From Desulfosporosinus sp. OT (GTDB lineage: Bacteria; Bacillota; Desulfitobacteriia; Desulfitobacteriales; Desulfitobacteriaceae): a stretch of 49,103 nt of DNA. Below are positions 7,941-15,287 of this stretch, piece after piece. Position 1 is the first letter of the stretch. The number at the start of each line of letters is the position of its first letter. The notes beneath the pieces were generated by a model. It searched no databases, was not told where the DNA came from, and was given only the letters and a program-made list of their open reading frames with translations. The translations under genes and the position numbers were made by a program. The DNA lies in the NCBI RefSeq assembly GCF_000224515.1, contig NZ_AGAF01000209.1:1-49103 (forward strand). The letters run 5' to 3'.

Positions 7941-9116
7941 GTGCGTTCGCTTAAGCATCAAATTCTCATACTCCTGCTATGTTCGCTTGTTTTACTAGCC
8001 GGTAGCTTCCTCGCGATCCTAGGTTGGTATATGAAAGATCGTGATGTAGCTGCCGCTATGATTAAAGCTAAAACAGATCTGGCAACATGTAGGGAAATTA
8101 TAGATAAGACATATCCTGGCTCATGGTCAGTTCAGGACGGGAACCTATATAAAGGGACCATTAAAATCAGTCTTAATAATGATTTAGTGGATCATTTAGC
8201 CCTTCTAACAGGGGACACTGTGACCTTATTTTGTGGGGAGACGCGGGTAGCTACCACAGTGCTCGGCTCAAACGGCGAACGAGCGATAGGTACCAAGGTT
8301 GCCGCTAATGTAGCCCAGACAGTATTGCAAAATGGCCAGACTTATTTAGGCGAGGCTACGGTTGTTGGACAGCGATACCAAACAGGTTATGTCCCTTTAC
8401 GAACATCGACAGGTAACATTATTGGGATCTTTTATGTAGGAATCTCCCATGCCTATGAGCAGGAAATTATCACAAGGTCTTTGATCACAATGGCTGAAAT
8501 AGGACTAGCCTTAACTATCTTGGTAGCGCTTCTGACTTGGTTTTTCCTTCAGAAAGTTATCATCCACCCCTTGCACAATATCATGTTAGGAACTCGGGAC
8601 GTAGCAACGGGACATCTTACTCAGAAGATCAAGGTTTCCGGCGCTAAGGAAATTGGGGAGCTGGAAGATGCCTTCAACCAGATGGTAGAGCAGATCCAAT
8701 CGCTGACAGGGGAAATTAGCCGGGCGACGACAAGCAGCAATAATAGCGATGATCCAACTGAAGGCGAAATTAATACAGCTACACAACCGATCGAGACTAA
8801 TAAAGCAATAACTGAACTAACTATCAAAAATACGGTCCCTACAGATCAGCAGCCACGACCTGGACTGAATATGGCTTTGTGTATTGGCGAAGAAGGACTG
8901 CCCAAAGGCTTAAACCAATCCACTCTCGCTCAAATAGTACAGTTTCTACAAGCAACTCACCGTCCCCTCTCTGCTGAGGATGTCGCGGAAGGTGTTAAGC
9001 TGACTCGGGTCACAGTACGTCGCTACCTTGAATTTTTAGAACAAAGTGGACTATTAAAATCTGAACAGAAATACGGTACTGTCGGTCGACCGGTTAAGCT
9101 GTTTATCCCATTATAA
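7941..9116 (+). CDS. Membrane-anchored one-component regulator: Cache-like sensor, HAMP, CitB/DcuR-type winged helix
   Basis: 391 residues. A transmembrane helix at about 8-30, an extracytoplasmic segment of about 145 residues resembling single-Cache domains (with the Q-R-Y-Q-T-G-Y-V-P-L-R-T strand pair), a second helix at about 177-199, a HAMP domain at about 200-255 (G-H-L-T-Q-K-I ... E-I-G-E-L-E-D-A-F-N-Q-M), and a Ser/Thr/Asn-rich linker. The C-terminal ~75 residues begin L-P-K-G-L-N-Q-S-T-L and contain V-T-V-R-R-Y-L-E-F-L and G-T-V-G-R-P-V, the DNA-binding domain of citrate/malate response regulators. There is no kinase or receiver domain, so the sensor appears wired directly to DNA binding. 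GTG start behind GAGGTGA. Likely target: the FNT gene downstream (inference). Confidence 0.82.
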   Translation: MRSLKHQILILLLCSLVLLAGSFLAILGWYMKDRDVAAAMIKAKTDLATCREIIDKTYPGSWSVQDGNLYKGTIKISLNNDLVDHLALLTGDTVTLFCGETRVATTVLGSNGERAIGTKVAANVAQTVLQNGQTYLGEATVVGQRYQTGYVPLRTSTGNIIGIFYVGISHAYEQEIITRSLITMAEIGLALTILVALLTWFFLQKVIIHPLHNIMLGTRDVATGHLTQKIKVSGAKEIGELEDAFNQMVEQIQSLTGEISRATTSSNNSDDPTEGEINTATQPIETNKAITELTIKNTVPTDQQPRPGLNMALCIGEEGLPKGLNQSTLAQIVQFLQATHRPLSAEDVAEGVKLTRVTVRRYLEFLEQSGLLKSEQKYGTVGRPVKLFIPL

Positions 9117-9142
9117 AAGGCTCCCTTGGGGGCCTTTTTTTT
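9115..9142 (+). terminator. Terminator overlapping the regulator stop codon
   Basis: AAAAGGCTCCC / GGGGGCCTTTT followed by a T-run; the stem begins in the TAA stop. Confidence 0.85.
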
Positions 9143-9162
9143 ATGCAACTTGGGTAGCCACC

Positions 9163-9262
9163 TCGCCAAGGCTGCAAGAAGGCTAAACGTGCGAAGACAG
9201 TGTCTGCAAGAAGGGTTAATAAGTGCAAAGACAGTGTTTTCGTGGGTGCCAGTCGAGTTTTT
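9163..9262 (+). repeat. Dispersed intergenic repeat, copy A (two units)
   Basis: Unit 1: GCTGCAAGAAGGCTAAACG then TGCGAAGACAGTGTCT. Unit 2: GCAAGAAGGGTTAATAAG, TGCAAAGACAGTGTTTTCG, GGTGCCAGTCGAGTTT. The same sequence recurs at 22352-22615, 28790-28852 and, inverted, at 47421-47480. It sits directly after a terminator. Confidence 0.8.
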
Positions 9263-9412
9263 TTTATTTACTAAATATGCGCACCTATTTTTAATTTACT
9301 AAACTTTCTCAACATTTTATTTATTGACAAAATACTTTATTAATGTTCAAAAACACGACAGACAGAGCGAAGGAAGATAAACTAAGAGCATAAGAACCTT
9401 GCTTACGAGATC

Positions 9413-9484
9413 TTGAAATCGTGGGTTGCCGGTTGGCCAATGGTTAAGAAAGGAGGTAAGAATATTTGGCTTAAGATCTCATAA
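9413..9484 (+). promoter_or_regulatory. Long-range inverted repeat in the FNT leader
   Basis: TTACGAGATCTTGA (9413-9426) pairs with TTAAGATCTCATAA (9471-9484) with one mismatch and one wobble, enclosing about 44 bases that include TTGGCCAA and a strong AAAGGAGG. It looks like a structured 5' leader of the channel gene. I cannot match it to a known riboswitch. A TTGACA lies upstream at 9324-9329. Confidence 0.4.
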
Positions 9485-9542
9485 AGTGTAGCTATCCGAA
9501 TACAACACAAAGTCCCTGCTTCAATATCCAAATTAGAAAGGA

Positions 9543-10442
9543 ATGATAAATTTGGAAACAAATAATTATTCGACACCTTCAGAGATAACTTATACCACTA
9601 TCCAGACAGGGATTAAAAAAGTAGGTATGAAATATTCAAATCAGTTTATACTTGCAATTTTAGCGGGAGCCTTTATTGCTTTCGCAGCTGAAGGATCAAA
9701 TATGGCAGCTTTTAATTTATTTGCAAAGCCAGAAACTTATGGTCTCGGGAAAGCTTTAGCAGGTTCAATATTTGGAACAGGTCTTATGCTAGTTATTTTA
9801 GCAGGCGGAGAATTGTTCACTGGAAATACGATGATTTTGGGCGGAGTCTTAGATGGAAAAATCAAATTAAGTGCGATGCTTAAAAATTGGTTTTTTGTTT
9901 ATAGCGGTAATTTTGTTGGTTCCGTCTTTCTCGCCTATATGATGGTGCATTCTGGATTATTCAACAGTGGTGCCAATGTCCTGGGTGGGATGACTATCAA
10001 AATAGCCTCCTATAAAGTAGGATTACCGTTTATGTCTGCTTTCTATTTAGGAATTATGTGTAACATGTTAGTCTGTCTGGCAGTTTGGATGGCCTACGGA
10101 GCAAAAGACATGGTAGGTAAAATATTTGCAATTTTCTTTCCGATTTGGCTGTTTATTACCTCTGGTTTTGAACACAGTGTCGCAAATATGTATTATATCC
10201 CAGCTGGAATATTGGCAAAAGCAAACCCAAGTTGGGTTGCTCAGTCCCATGTTGCCCCAGAAGTGCTTGCGAAATTAAACTGGGGAACCTTTATAACTAA
10301 TAACTTAATTCCAGTGACCCTTGGAAACATTGTTGGGGGATCACTTTTTGTGGCTGGTGTCTATTGGTTTGTGTATATCAAAAATGTGTCGAAGAAAGAA
10401 AGTGTATCATCAAACCAGGCTAGACCAAGTGCTGCTAAATAA
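9543..10442 (+). CDS. Formate/nitrite transporter (FNT) family channel
   Basis: About 299 residues with six hydrophobic helices after a polar N-terminus. FNT features include the first-helix region A-G-A-F-I-A-F-A-A-E-G-S-N, the G-G-E-L-F-T-G-N-T loop around residues 90-98 and G-F-E-H-S-V-A-N-M-Y-Y-I-P in the fourth repeat. The family passes formate, nitrite, hydrosulfide or lactate as monoacids; the substrate here cannot be read from sequence. ATG 9543 lies only one base from the AAAGG motif, so TTG 9552, in the same frame, may be the true start. Possibly controlled by the carboxylate-type regulator upstream. Confidence 0.9.
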   Translation: MINLETNNYSTPSEITYTTIQTGIKKVGMKYSNQFILAILAGAFIAFAAEGSNMAAFNLFAKPETYGLGKALAGSIFGTGLMLVILAGGELFTGNTMILGGVLDGKIKLSAMLKNWFFVYSGNFVGSVFLAYMMVHSGLFNSGANVLGGMTIKIASYKVGLPFMSAFYLGIMCNMLVCLAVWMAYGAKDMVGKIFAIFFPIWLFITSGFEHSVANMYYIPAGILAKANPSWVAQSHVAPEVLAKLNWGTFITNNLIPVTLGNIVGGSLFVAGVYWFVYIKNVSKKESVSSNQARPSAAK

Positions 10443-10473
10443 ACCAAATGAAGCAATTGAATCAATTCAGCAA

Positions 10474-10512
10474 AAAAATCCTGTCCTTAATAAACAAGGA
10501 CAGGATTTTTTG
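10474..10512 (+). terminator. Bidirectional terminator
   Basis: AAAAAATCCTGTCCTT / AAGGACAGGATTTTTT around a 6-base loop. It serves the FNT gene on the plus strand and the dehydrogenase gene on the minus strand. Confidence 0.92.
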
Positions 10513-10525
10513 GAAATATTGGGAC

Positions 10526-11485
10526 TTAATTTACAACATTAATCAATTTTCCTTGAATAAATGATTCAATATTAACAGCCATGAGCTTAATGAGTCTCTG
10601 TCTTGACTCAAAACGCCGCCATCCTATATGCGGAGTGAGAATGACATTTTCCATGTAAAACAAAGGGTTAGTCGGTTCCGGTGGTTCTTGCTCTTGAACA
10701 TCAAGTGCTGCACCAGCAATTTTCCCGTTTTGTAGGGCTTCGATTATATCAGTTTCTTTTATTATTGATCCCCTGGAGGTGTTGATGATAAATGCTGAAG
10801 GTTTCATCAGATTCAGCCGGTCCTTATCGATAAGGTGTAATGTATCGGCGGTGAGAGGGCAGTGGAGGGTGACAAAATCACTTTGTTTGAGTAAGTCGTC
10901 TAGCGAGACAAAGCGTACGTTGGGGTTATCCAATGGTTTCGGAGTTCGACTATAGATGAGAATATTCATTCCCAGAGCCAGAGCGATTTTTATGACCGCC
11001 TGTCCAATAGCGCCGCCTCCACCAATGACTCCTAGTGTTTTGTTCTGTAACTCGAAATGGGGAAAATCTACATGTTTGTTAAAATCATCAAAGTTTTTCT
11101 GTTTAATCATCATCTGTCTCTGGATCAACGAAGAGCTGAAATTTAAGATGTAGGTAATCACTAGATGAGCAACGGCTTCAGTGCTGTAGCTAGGTACGTT
11201 GCAGACGGTAATATTCTTTTCTCTTGCGGCAACAATGTCGATATTGTTATAACCTGTTCCAGCTTCGCAGATCAGTTTAACTGAGGGAGGAAATTGGGAG
11301 ATCAAATCCCTACTTAGAGGTAATTCTTTCGTGATGATAATACTTTGATCTTTAACTCGTTCTAAAATTTCTTTATCGCTACTTTCCTCGTAGTTTGTAA
11401 AAGTAGTGAGTTTGGTTATCGATGAAAAATCGAGTCGGTTGTCAAAGTTAAGTTTTGCAGAATTAAGAAATACGGTGTTTTGCAT
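10526..11485 (-). CDS. D-isomer-specific 2-hydroxyacid dehydrogenase, NAD-binding
   Basis: A 319-residue member of the D-2-hydroxyacid/glycerate/phosphoglycerate dehydrogenase family. It has the Rossmann motif G-V-I-G-G-G-G-A-I-G near residue 150, a catalytic Arg in I-N-T-S-R-G, a Glu in L-D-V-Q-E-Q-E-P, and the catalytic His in L-T-P-H-I-G-W. It reduces a 2-oxoacid (hydroxypyruvate or glyoxylate are common substrates) with NADH. There is no ACT or regulatory domain, so it is not a full-length SerA. Start ATG behind AGGGGG. Confidence 0.87.
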   Translation of the reverse strand: MQNTVFLNSAKLNFDNRLDFSSITKLTTFTNYEESSDKEILERVKDQSIIITKELPLSRDLISQFPPSVKLICEAGTGYNNIDIVAAREKNITVCNVPSYSTEAVAHLVITYILNFSSSLIQRQMMIKQKNFDDFNKHVDFPHFELQNKTLGVIGGGGAIGQAVIKIALALGMNILIYSRTPKPLDNPNVRFVSLDDLLKQSDFVTLHCPLTADTLHLIDKDRLNLMKPSAFIINTSRGSIIKETDIIEALQNGKIAGAALDVQEQEPPEPTNPLFYMENVILTPHIGWRRFESRQRLIKLMAVNIESFIQGKLINVVN

Positions 11486-11667
11486 ATGTTCCCCCTAAAG
11501 TTTAAAATTTTCTATAAACACTAAATATTATAGTTCTATCCTAGCTGATGGTCAACTCATAAGACCAGTTTGCAAGTAGTTGATCACGGTAAATGGTGGC
11601 TGCCTTGGTTGACTAATAGTAAAATTAAGGCCACTCTTATGTGGCCCGAAGAAATTAGTTATCAATT

Positions 11668-11856
11668 TTAGTCTTCAACTTTGCAAGTGGAGATCCCTAA
11701 AAGCGAACTAATTGGGCAATAACGAATTGCCCCGGTGATAATTGGGAGTAACCCAATTATGCCCCACCAACTCTTATAGTACAGACCTAATAGCAGGATA
11801 ATTGCTCCAACTGAAATCCTAATAATCCGCTCAGTTCTCCCAATGTTACATTTCAT
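11668..11856 (-). CDS. Small DUF2892 (YgaP-type) membrane protein
   Basis: 62 residues beginning M-K-C-N-I-G-R-T-E-R-I-I-R-I, then two hydrophobic helices and a C-P-I-S-S-L-L-G-I-S-T-C end, typical of DUF2892. The frame extends to 11922, but AGAGGGGG in front of ATG 11856 and the family alignment fix the start. It follows the aspartate decarboxylase gene on the same strand. Function unknown; relatives accompany rhodanese/sulfur proteins. Confidence 0.85.
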   Translation of the reverse strand: MKCNIGRTERIIRISVGAIILLLGLYYKSWWGIIGLLPIITGAIRYCPISSLLGISTCKVED

Positions 11857-11891
11857 TGAAATACCCCCTCTAATTAGTTTGCCCATCAAAC

Positions 11892-13541
11892 CTACTCCTG
11901 TGATGCCTTTGACGCTCTCCAAGAGGCGGCGTACTGTTCAAACGTTCTTTGAACAGTTTCACCGATTTTTTTATAAGCTCCGTCATTCAAGTTTGCCAGA
12001 GATGTGCGAATTGACCACTTTGGGCCTTCGAACCCGCCGCCATTTAGAAGTACGATTGAAGATTCTTCAGCTAAACGAAATAAGATGTCTATGGGTTCAT
12101 AGTTGGCTTGTAAATACTGAACGAATTCGTCGCCGTACTTTATCTTTGCCCAAATTAATAAATCAATTTGACTGTAGTAGGCGGCGTCATAAGTATCCTT
12201 ACGCAGCTCGAGCCCGAAACCTTCGTACAATAATTTTTGTCGTTGGTGACAAATTCCTTGTGTCAACTTCTTATAACGGTTCTCCTTGTCAAGTAGGCCG
12301 AAAAGTGCAAAAAGCGCCATTTGTACTTGCTGAGGTGTTGATAAACCCGCCGTATGATTAAGTGCGACTTGACGACTGTCTGCCACCATCCGATCAATAA
12401 AACGAATTTGGTTGGGATGCAAGGTTATTGTTCCATAGCGTTCTGCCAAAGCTTCCACTTTTTCGCGCGGCAGTTCTCTCAATAATTGATCAAATACATT
12501 GTCTTGGTGCACAGCAATAACTCCTAAACGCCAACCCGTAGCTCCAAAATACTTGGAGAAGGAGTAAACCCCGAGTGTATTAAATGGCAACTCAGCCATG
12601 AGTGAACGAAAATTATCTACAAATGTGCCATACACATCATCAGTGATGACCATTATTTTCGGATTATGGTTCTTGACTACTTCTACTAAACGTTGCTTCG
12701 ACGAGTCTTTTATGGCTACAGAGGGTGGGTTGCTTGGGTTAACAACAAAAAGAGCTTTGATGCTGGGATCCGCTAATTTATCAATCTCTGAGTTTGGATA
12801 TTGCCAAGTGCGGCTACCTCCCTCATCCATTTCTAAAGCATAAATCTCAATAACCTCAAATTGATAACGAGATAAATGAGGAATCTCAAGATAAGGGGTA
12901 AAGGTTGGTACCATAAGTGCAATCGTATCCCCCTTGGAAAGCAAATTATTTGCTATCAGGGAGTCAAAAATGTAACACATGGCTGCAGTGCCGCCCTCAA
13001 CAGCGAATAAGTCGTATTTGCCAGGGGGAGAAACTTTATTACACATTTCCTGAATGAGATACTCGTGGACAACCTGCTCTAAGTGTACGAGCATTCGATC
13101 CGGCACAGGGTAGTTATCTCCGACAATTCCATCGACAAGTTCATATACCCAAGCATCTGGGTTGAACCCTAGCTTGAACGTCCCATAATCAAGGATAGCG
13201 CTGAGAAAGCCGACTCCGGGTGCGTCGTGATGTTTTTCAGTGTAAGCCTTTAGCCGAGCCGAGATGCCTTCTTTTTTAGGCATACCAGCCAGATCGCTAT
13301 CTTTCCATATTTGGCGCGATTCCTCCATGGCAAAGTGGCCCAAAGTAAAGAACGCCTCGCGTGGTGTTGCTGCAATCCAGTTGGGGTTGCCTCTTCCGGC
13401 ATTGAGCATTGACCAAATGCTATGATCGCCTCGATCATGAGCTAGACTAATTAATTTGTCCTTAAGTTCAAAAGGACTAAGTTGTTCGTACGTTCGTTCA
13501 ATTTCTCTGCGAAGCGTATTGTCGTTATTAATGGTAATCAT
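11892..13541 (-). CDS. aspD: Aspartate 4-decarboxylase (bifunctional aspartate aminotransferase)
   Basis: About 549 residues, the length of the dodecameric aspartate beta-decarboxylase family, which converts L-aspartate to L-alanine + CO2 with PLP. Visible: substrate/PLP region N-P-S-N-P-P-S, D-D-V-Y-G-T-F, and the PLP lysine in S-F-S-K-Y-F-G-A-T-G-W-R about 340 residues in. An in-frame ATG at 13565 has no ribosome binding site. A perfect AAGGAGG lies immediately before ATG 13541 (one base between), so the initiation codon is unsettled. No aspartate:alanine antiporter gene lies beside it. Confidence 0.9.
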   Translation of the reverse strand: MITINNDNTLRREIERTYEQLSPFELKDKLISLAHDRGDHSIWSMLNAGRGNPNWIAATPREAFFTLGHFAMEESRQIWKDSDLAGMPKKEGISARLKAYTEKHHDAPGVGFLSAILDYGTFKLGFNPDAWVYELVDGIVGDNYPVPDRMLVHLEQVVHEYLIQEMCNKVSPPGKYDLFAVEGGTAAMCYIFDSLIANNLLSKGDTIALMVPTFTPYLEIPHLSRYQFEVIEIYALEMDEGGSRTWQYPNSEIDKLADPSIKALFVVNPSNPPSVAIKDSSKQRLVEVVKNHNPKIMVITDDVYGTFVDNFRSLMAELPFNTLGVYSFSKYFGATGWRLGVIAVHQDNVFDQLLRELPREKVEALAERYGTITLHPNQIRFIDRMVADSRQVALNHTAGLSTPQQVQMALFALFGLLDKENRYKKLTQGICHQRQKLLYEGFGLELRKDTYDAAYYSQIDLLIWAKIKYGDEFVQYLQANYEPIDILFRLAEESSIVLLNGGGFEGPKWSIRTSLANLNDGAYKKIGETVQRTFEQYAASWRASKASQE

Positions 13542-13565
13542 GCCTCCTTGAATTTGGTGAGCCAT

Positions 13566-13928
13566 TTCGTTCTGAAACCAATATATGTTGAGCCGACCTA
13601 GTTAGGTATAAGCAAAGCGCTTAAAGGTACTCTGCGCTGTACATGATACATTTATACACCCGTAATTAAGTCAGTTAGTCAGCATGGGTATGGTGAATCA
13701 GGATTTTTCACAAGCTAGGAATAAGGTCTGACAAATATTGCTGCAGCCTGTTTCTACGTAAATTGAAACTTCTTTCACGAGGATAGGAGGAATTTATGGG
13801 ACTTTGCCGAAAGTAAAAGGGTTAAAGGAAAATAAAGAGGGATGTTTATTAGTAAAGGCTAGCTTGATTGATTAGGTAAAAGAAGTATAAAATGAAAGTA
13901 ATAGAGCATGAAAGGTGTGAACTAGGAG
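13566..13928 (+). other. Intergenic region with a 6-codon minigene
   Basis: Divergent spacer between the decarboxylase gene (minus) and the GNAT-like gene (plus). The only notable item is GGAGGAATTT followed by ATG-GGA-CTT-TGC-CGA-AAG-TAA near 13795, a well-spaced ribosome binding site driving six codons. No terminator or known RNA was seen. Confidence 0.4.
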
Positions 13929-14558
13929 ATGCCACTTAAGCCAATGCGTATCTATTCTGAACAGTGGAGTCCATCGGAGGAACAGATTAAAAGTTTATTT
14001 CCAATTAATGACATCATATCTGAAGTTGGAAAGGATCCTGGGATAAAGGTCTTTACTGATGATGAAATAAGATTAAAGTTTCCCGCTCAATATAATATCT
14101 CTGTGCAAGCTCGAGCATATAATCAGTCTTTAGTTGAGCTTTTACATGAGTATTATGAAGATTATAGATACAAACCGGAGCTTGCGGAGTTATTAGGAGT
14201 ACAATTACCGCAAATCATGTGGGTTGATACGTTAGGTCTTGAAGAAAACTTAATTAGTCTTCATATAACTAAGCTTAACAAGCAAGAGGTTTTTATTAAT
14301 GATATTATTTTAGTGAAAAATATCGAGTTCGACTCATTAAGCGATGGCATCCTTGATGAGGTACTTAATAATTTGCGGAGGTTTGCTAAAGATCAGGGGG
14401 CTAAATACTTGTCTGGTTATGCAGCGAATAAAAGTACTTTAGAGCTATTTAAGGCTAAAGGGTTCAAAGAAGATAAGCGCGAGGGAATGGGTAATGATTA
14501 TCTCTGGGGAATTGCAGTAGTGATGGGCGAACAGCTGCCTTTCTATGTTGAGCTGTAA
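13929..14558 (+). CDS. GNAT-fold-like protein of unknown function
   Basis: 209 residues. The C-terminal half (L-N-N-L-R-R-F-A-K-D-Q-G-A-K-Y-L-S-G, then N-K-S-T-L-E-L-F-K-A-K-G-F-K) has the helix-strand-helix pattern of the end of an N-acetyltransferase domain. I see no clear acetyl-CoA loop (Q/RxxGxG/A). The N-terminal half is not recognisable. The AGGAG at 13924-13928 abuts the ATG; an earlier AAAGGTG fits better. It ends 5 bases before the start of the selenoprotein candidate, so the two may be co-transcribed. Confidence 0.6.
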   Translation: MPLKPMRIYSEQWSPSEEQIKSLFPINDIISEVGKDPGIKVFTDDEIRLKFPAQYNISVQARAYNQSLVELLHEYYEDYRYKPELAELLGVQLPQIMWVDTLGLEENLISLHITKLNKQEVFINDIILVKNIEFDSLSDGILDEVLNNLRRFAKDQGAKYLSGYAANKSTLELFKAKGFKEDKREGMGNDYLWGIAVVMGEQLPFYVEL

Positions 14559-14563
14559 TTCTC

Positions 14564-15163
14564 ATGACAAATAAAATGACGATCTACTCAGATTTCTTAT
14601 GACCCTTCTGTATGATTGGGAAAGTCCCACTTGACCAGTTGGCCAAGGATAAAAATTTAATTTTAGAATGGAAAGCCTTTGAACTTAGACCAGAAGGTTT
14701 GGAAATCCCTCCAAAACCAGCTGAGTATTTGGCCCGAGCAAAAGCGGGTATCGAAAATTTGAGTCGAAAATATGGACTCCACATGACCTTTAATGAGAAG
14801 AGTAAACACTCTAGGTTAGCTTTAGAAGGAGCTAAATTCGCTGAGGAACACGGACTCGGAAACGAATATCATGACGCAGTTTTTGCAGCGCAATTTCAAG
14901 AACAAAAAAACATCAATGACTTAAATATTTTGACTGATTTAGCTCTCCAGATAGGGCTAGATCAGGAGAAATTCTTGGAGGCTCTCATTTCTCGAAAGTA
15001 TAAACAAGCTGTATCTCTGGATGAAGAAGAAGCTGACCAGTTGGGCATTCAAATGGTTCCCTGTTTTATTGTAGAAGGTCGCAAGGCTTTTGGCGCTCAA
15101 AGCTATGAAGCACTGGAGAAACTTCTCCAAGGGCAAGAACCTCACAAGCTAACCCTGGGATAA
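14564..15163 (+). CDS. DsbA/FrnE-family thiol-disulfide oxidoreductase, probable selenoprotein (Sec-Pro-Phe-Cys)
   Basis: About 199 residues if the in-frame TGA at 14600-14602 is read as selenocysteine. Translation around it is T-I-Y-S-D-F-L-(TGA)-P-F-C-M-I-G-K, which aligns exactly with the FrnE/HCCA-isomerase family start (Y-S-D-F-x-C-P-x-C-Y-I-G-K). The TGA thus replaces the first catalytic Cys of the C-x-x-C active site. The rest is a standard DsbA fold with the helical insertion and a cis-Pro loop M-V-P-C-F-I-V-E-G. Without readthrough only a 12-residue peptide or an N-terminally cut protein (from ATG 14612) would result. Starts at 14564 or 14576; neither has a strong ribosome binding site. 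A hairpin suitable as a bacterial SECIS follows. Confidence 0.8.
14630..14647 (+). promoter_or_regulatory. Candidate bacterial SECIS hairpin
   Basis: CTTGACC / GGCCAAG (one A-C mismatch) with apical loop AGTT. The loop begins about 34 bases after the TGA and has G as its second base, which fits the bacterial SECIS rules as I recall them. A second small hairpin, TGGGA-AAG-TCCCA (14617-14629), sits closer to the TGA. Folding of this region was judged by eye only. Confidence 0.5.
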
Positions 15164-15287
15164 TACATCTCTCGATTTGACTATAATGAATATTCTGATG
15201 TTAAAGACTACCATCATTTAACATTCTGTTATATTATTGATGTATAAACACATTTTTCAGGTGTAAGAGTAGAGGAGGTATTTAGAA

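Noticed and set aside
9163-9262. Repeat doublet as the start of a CRISPR array
   Set aside because: Units abut with no unique spacers, unit length is irregular and there is no cas gene.
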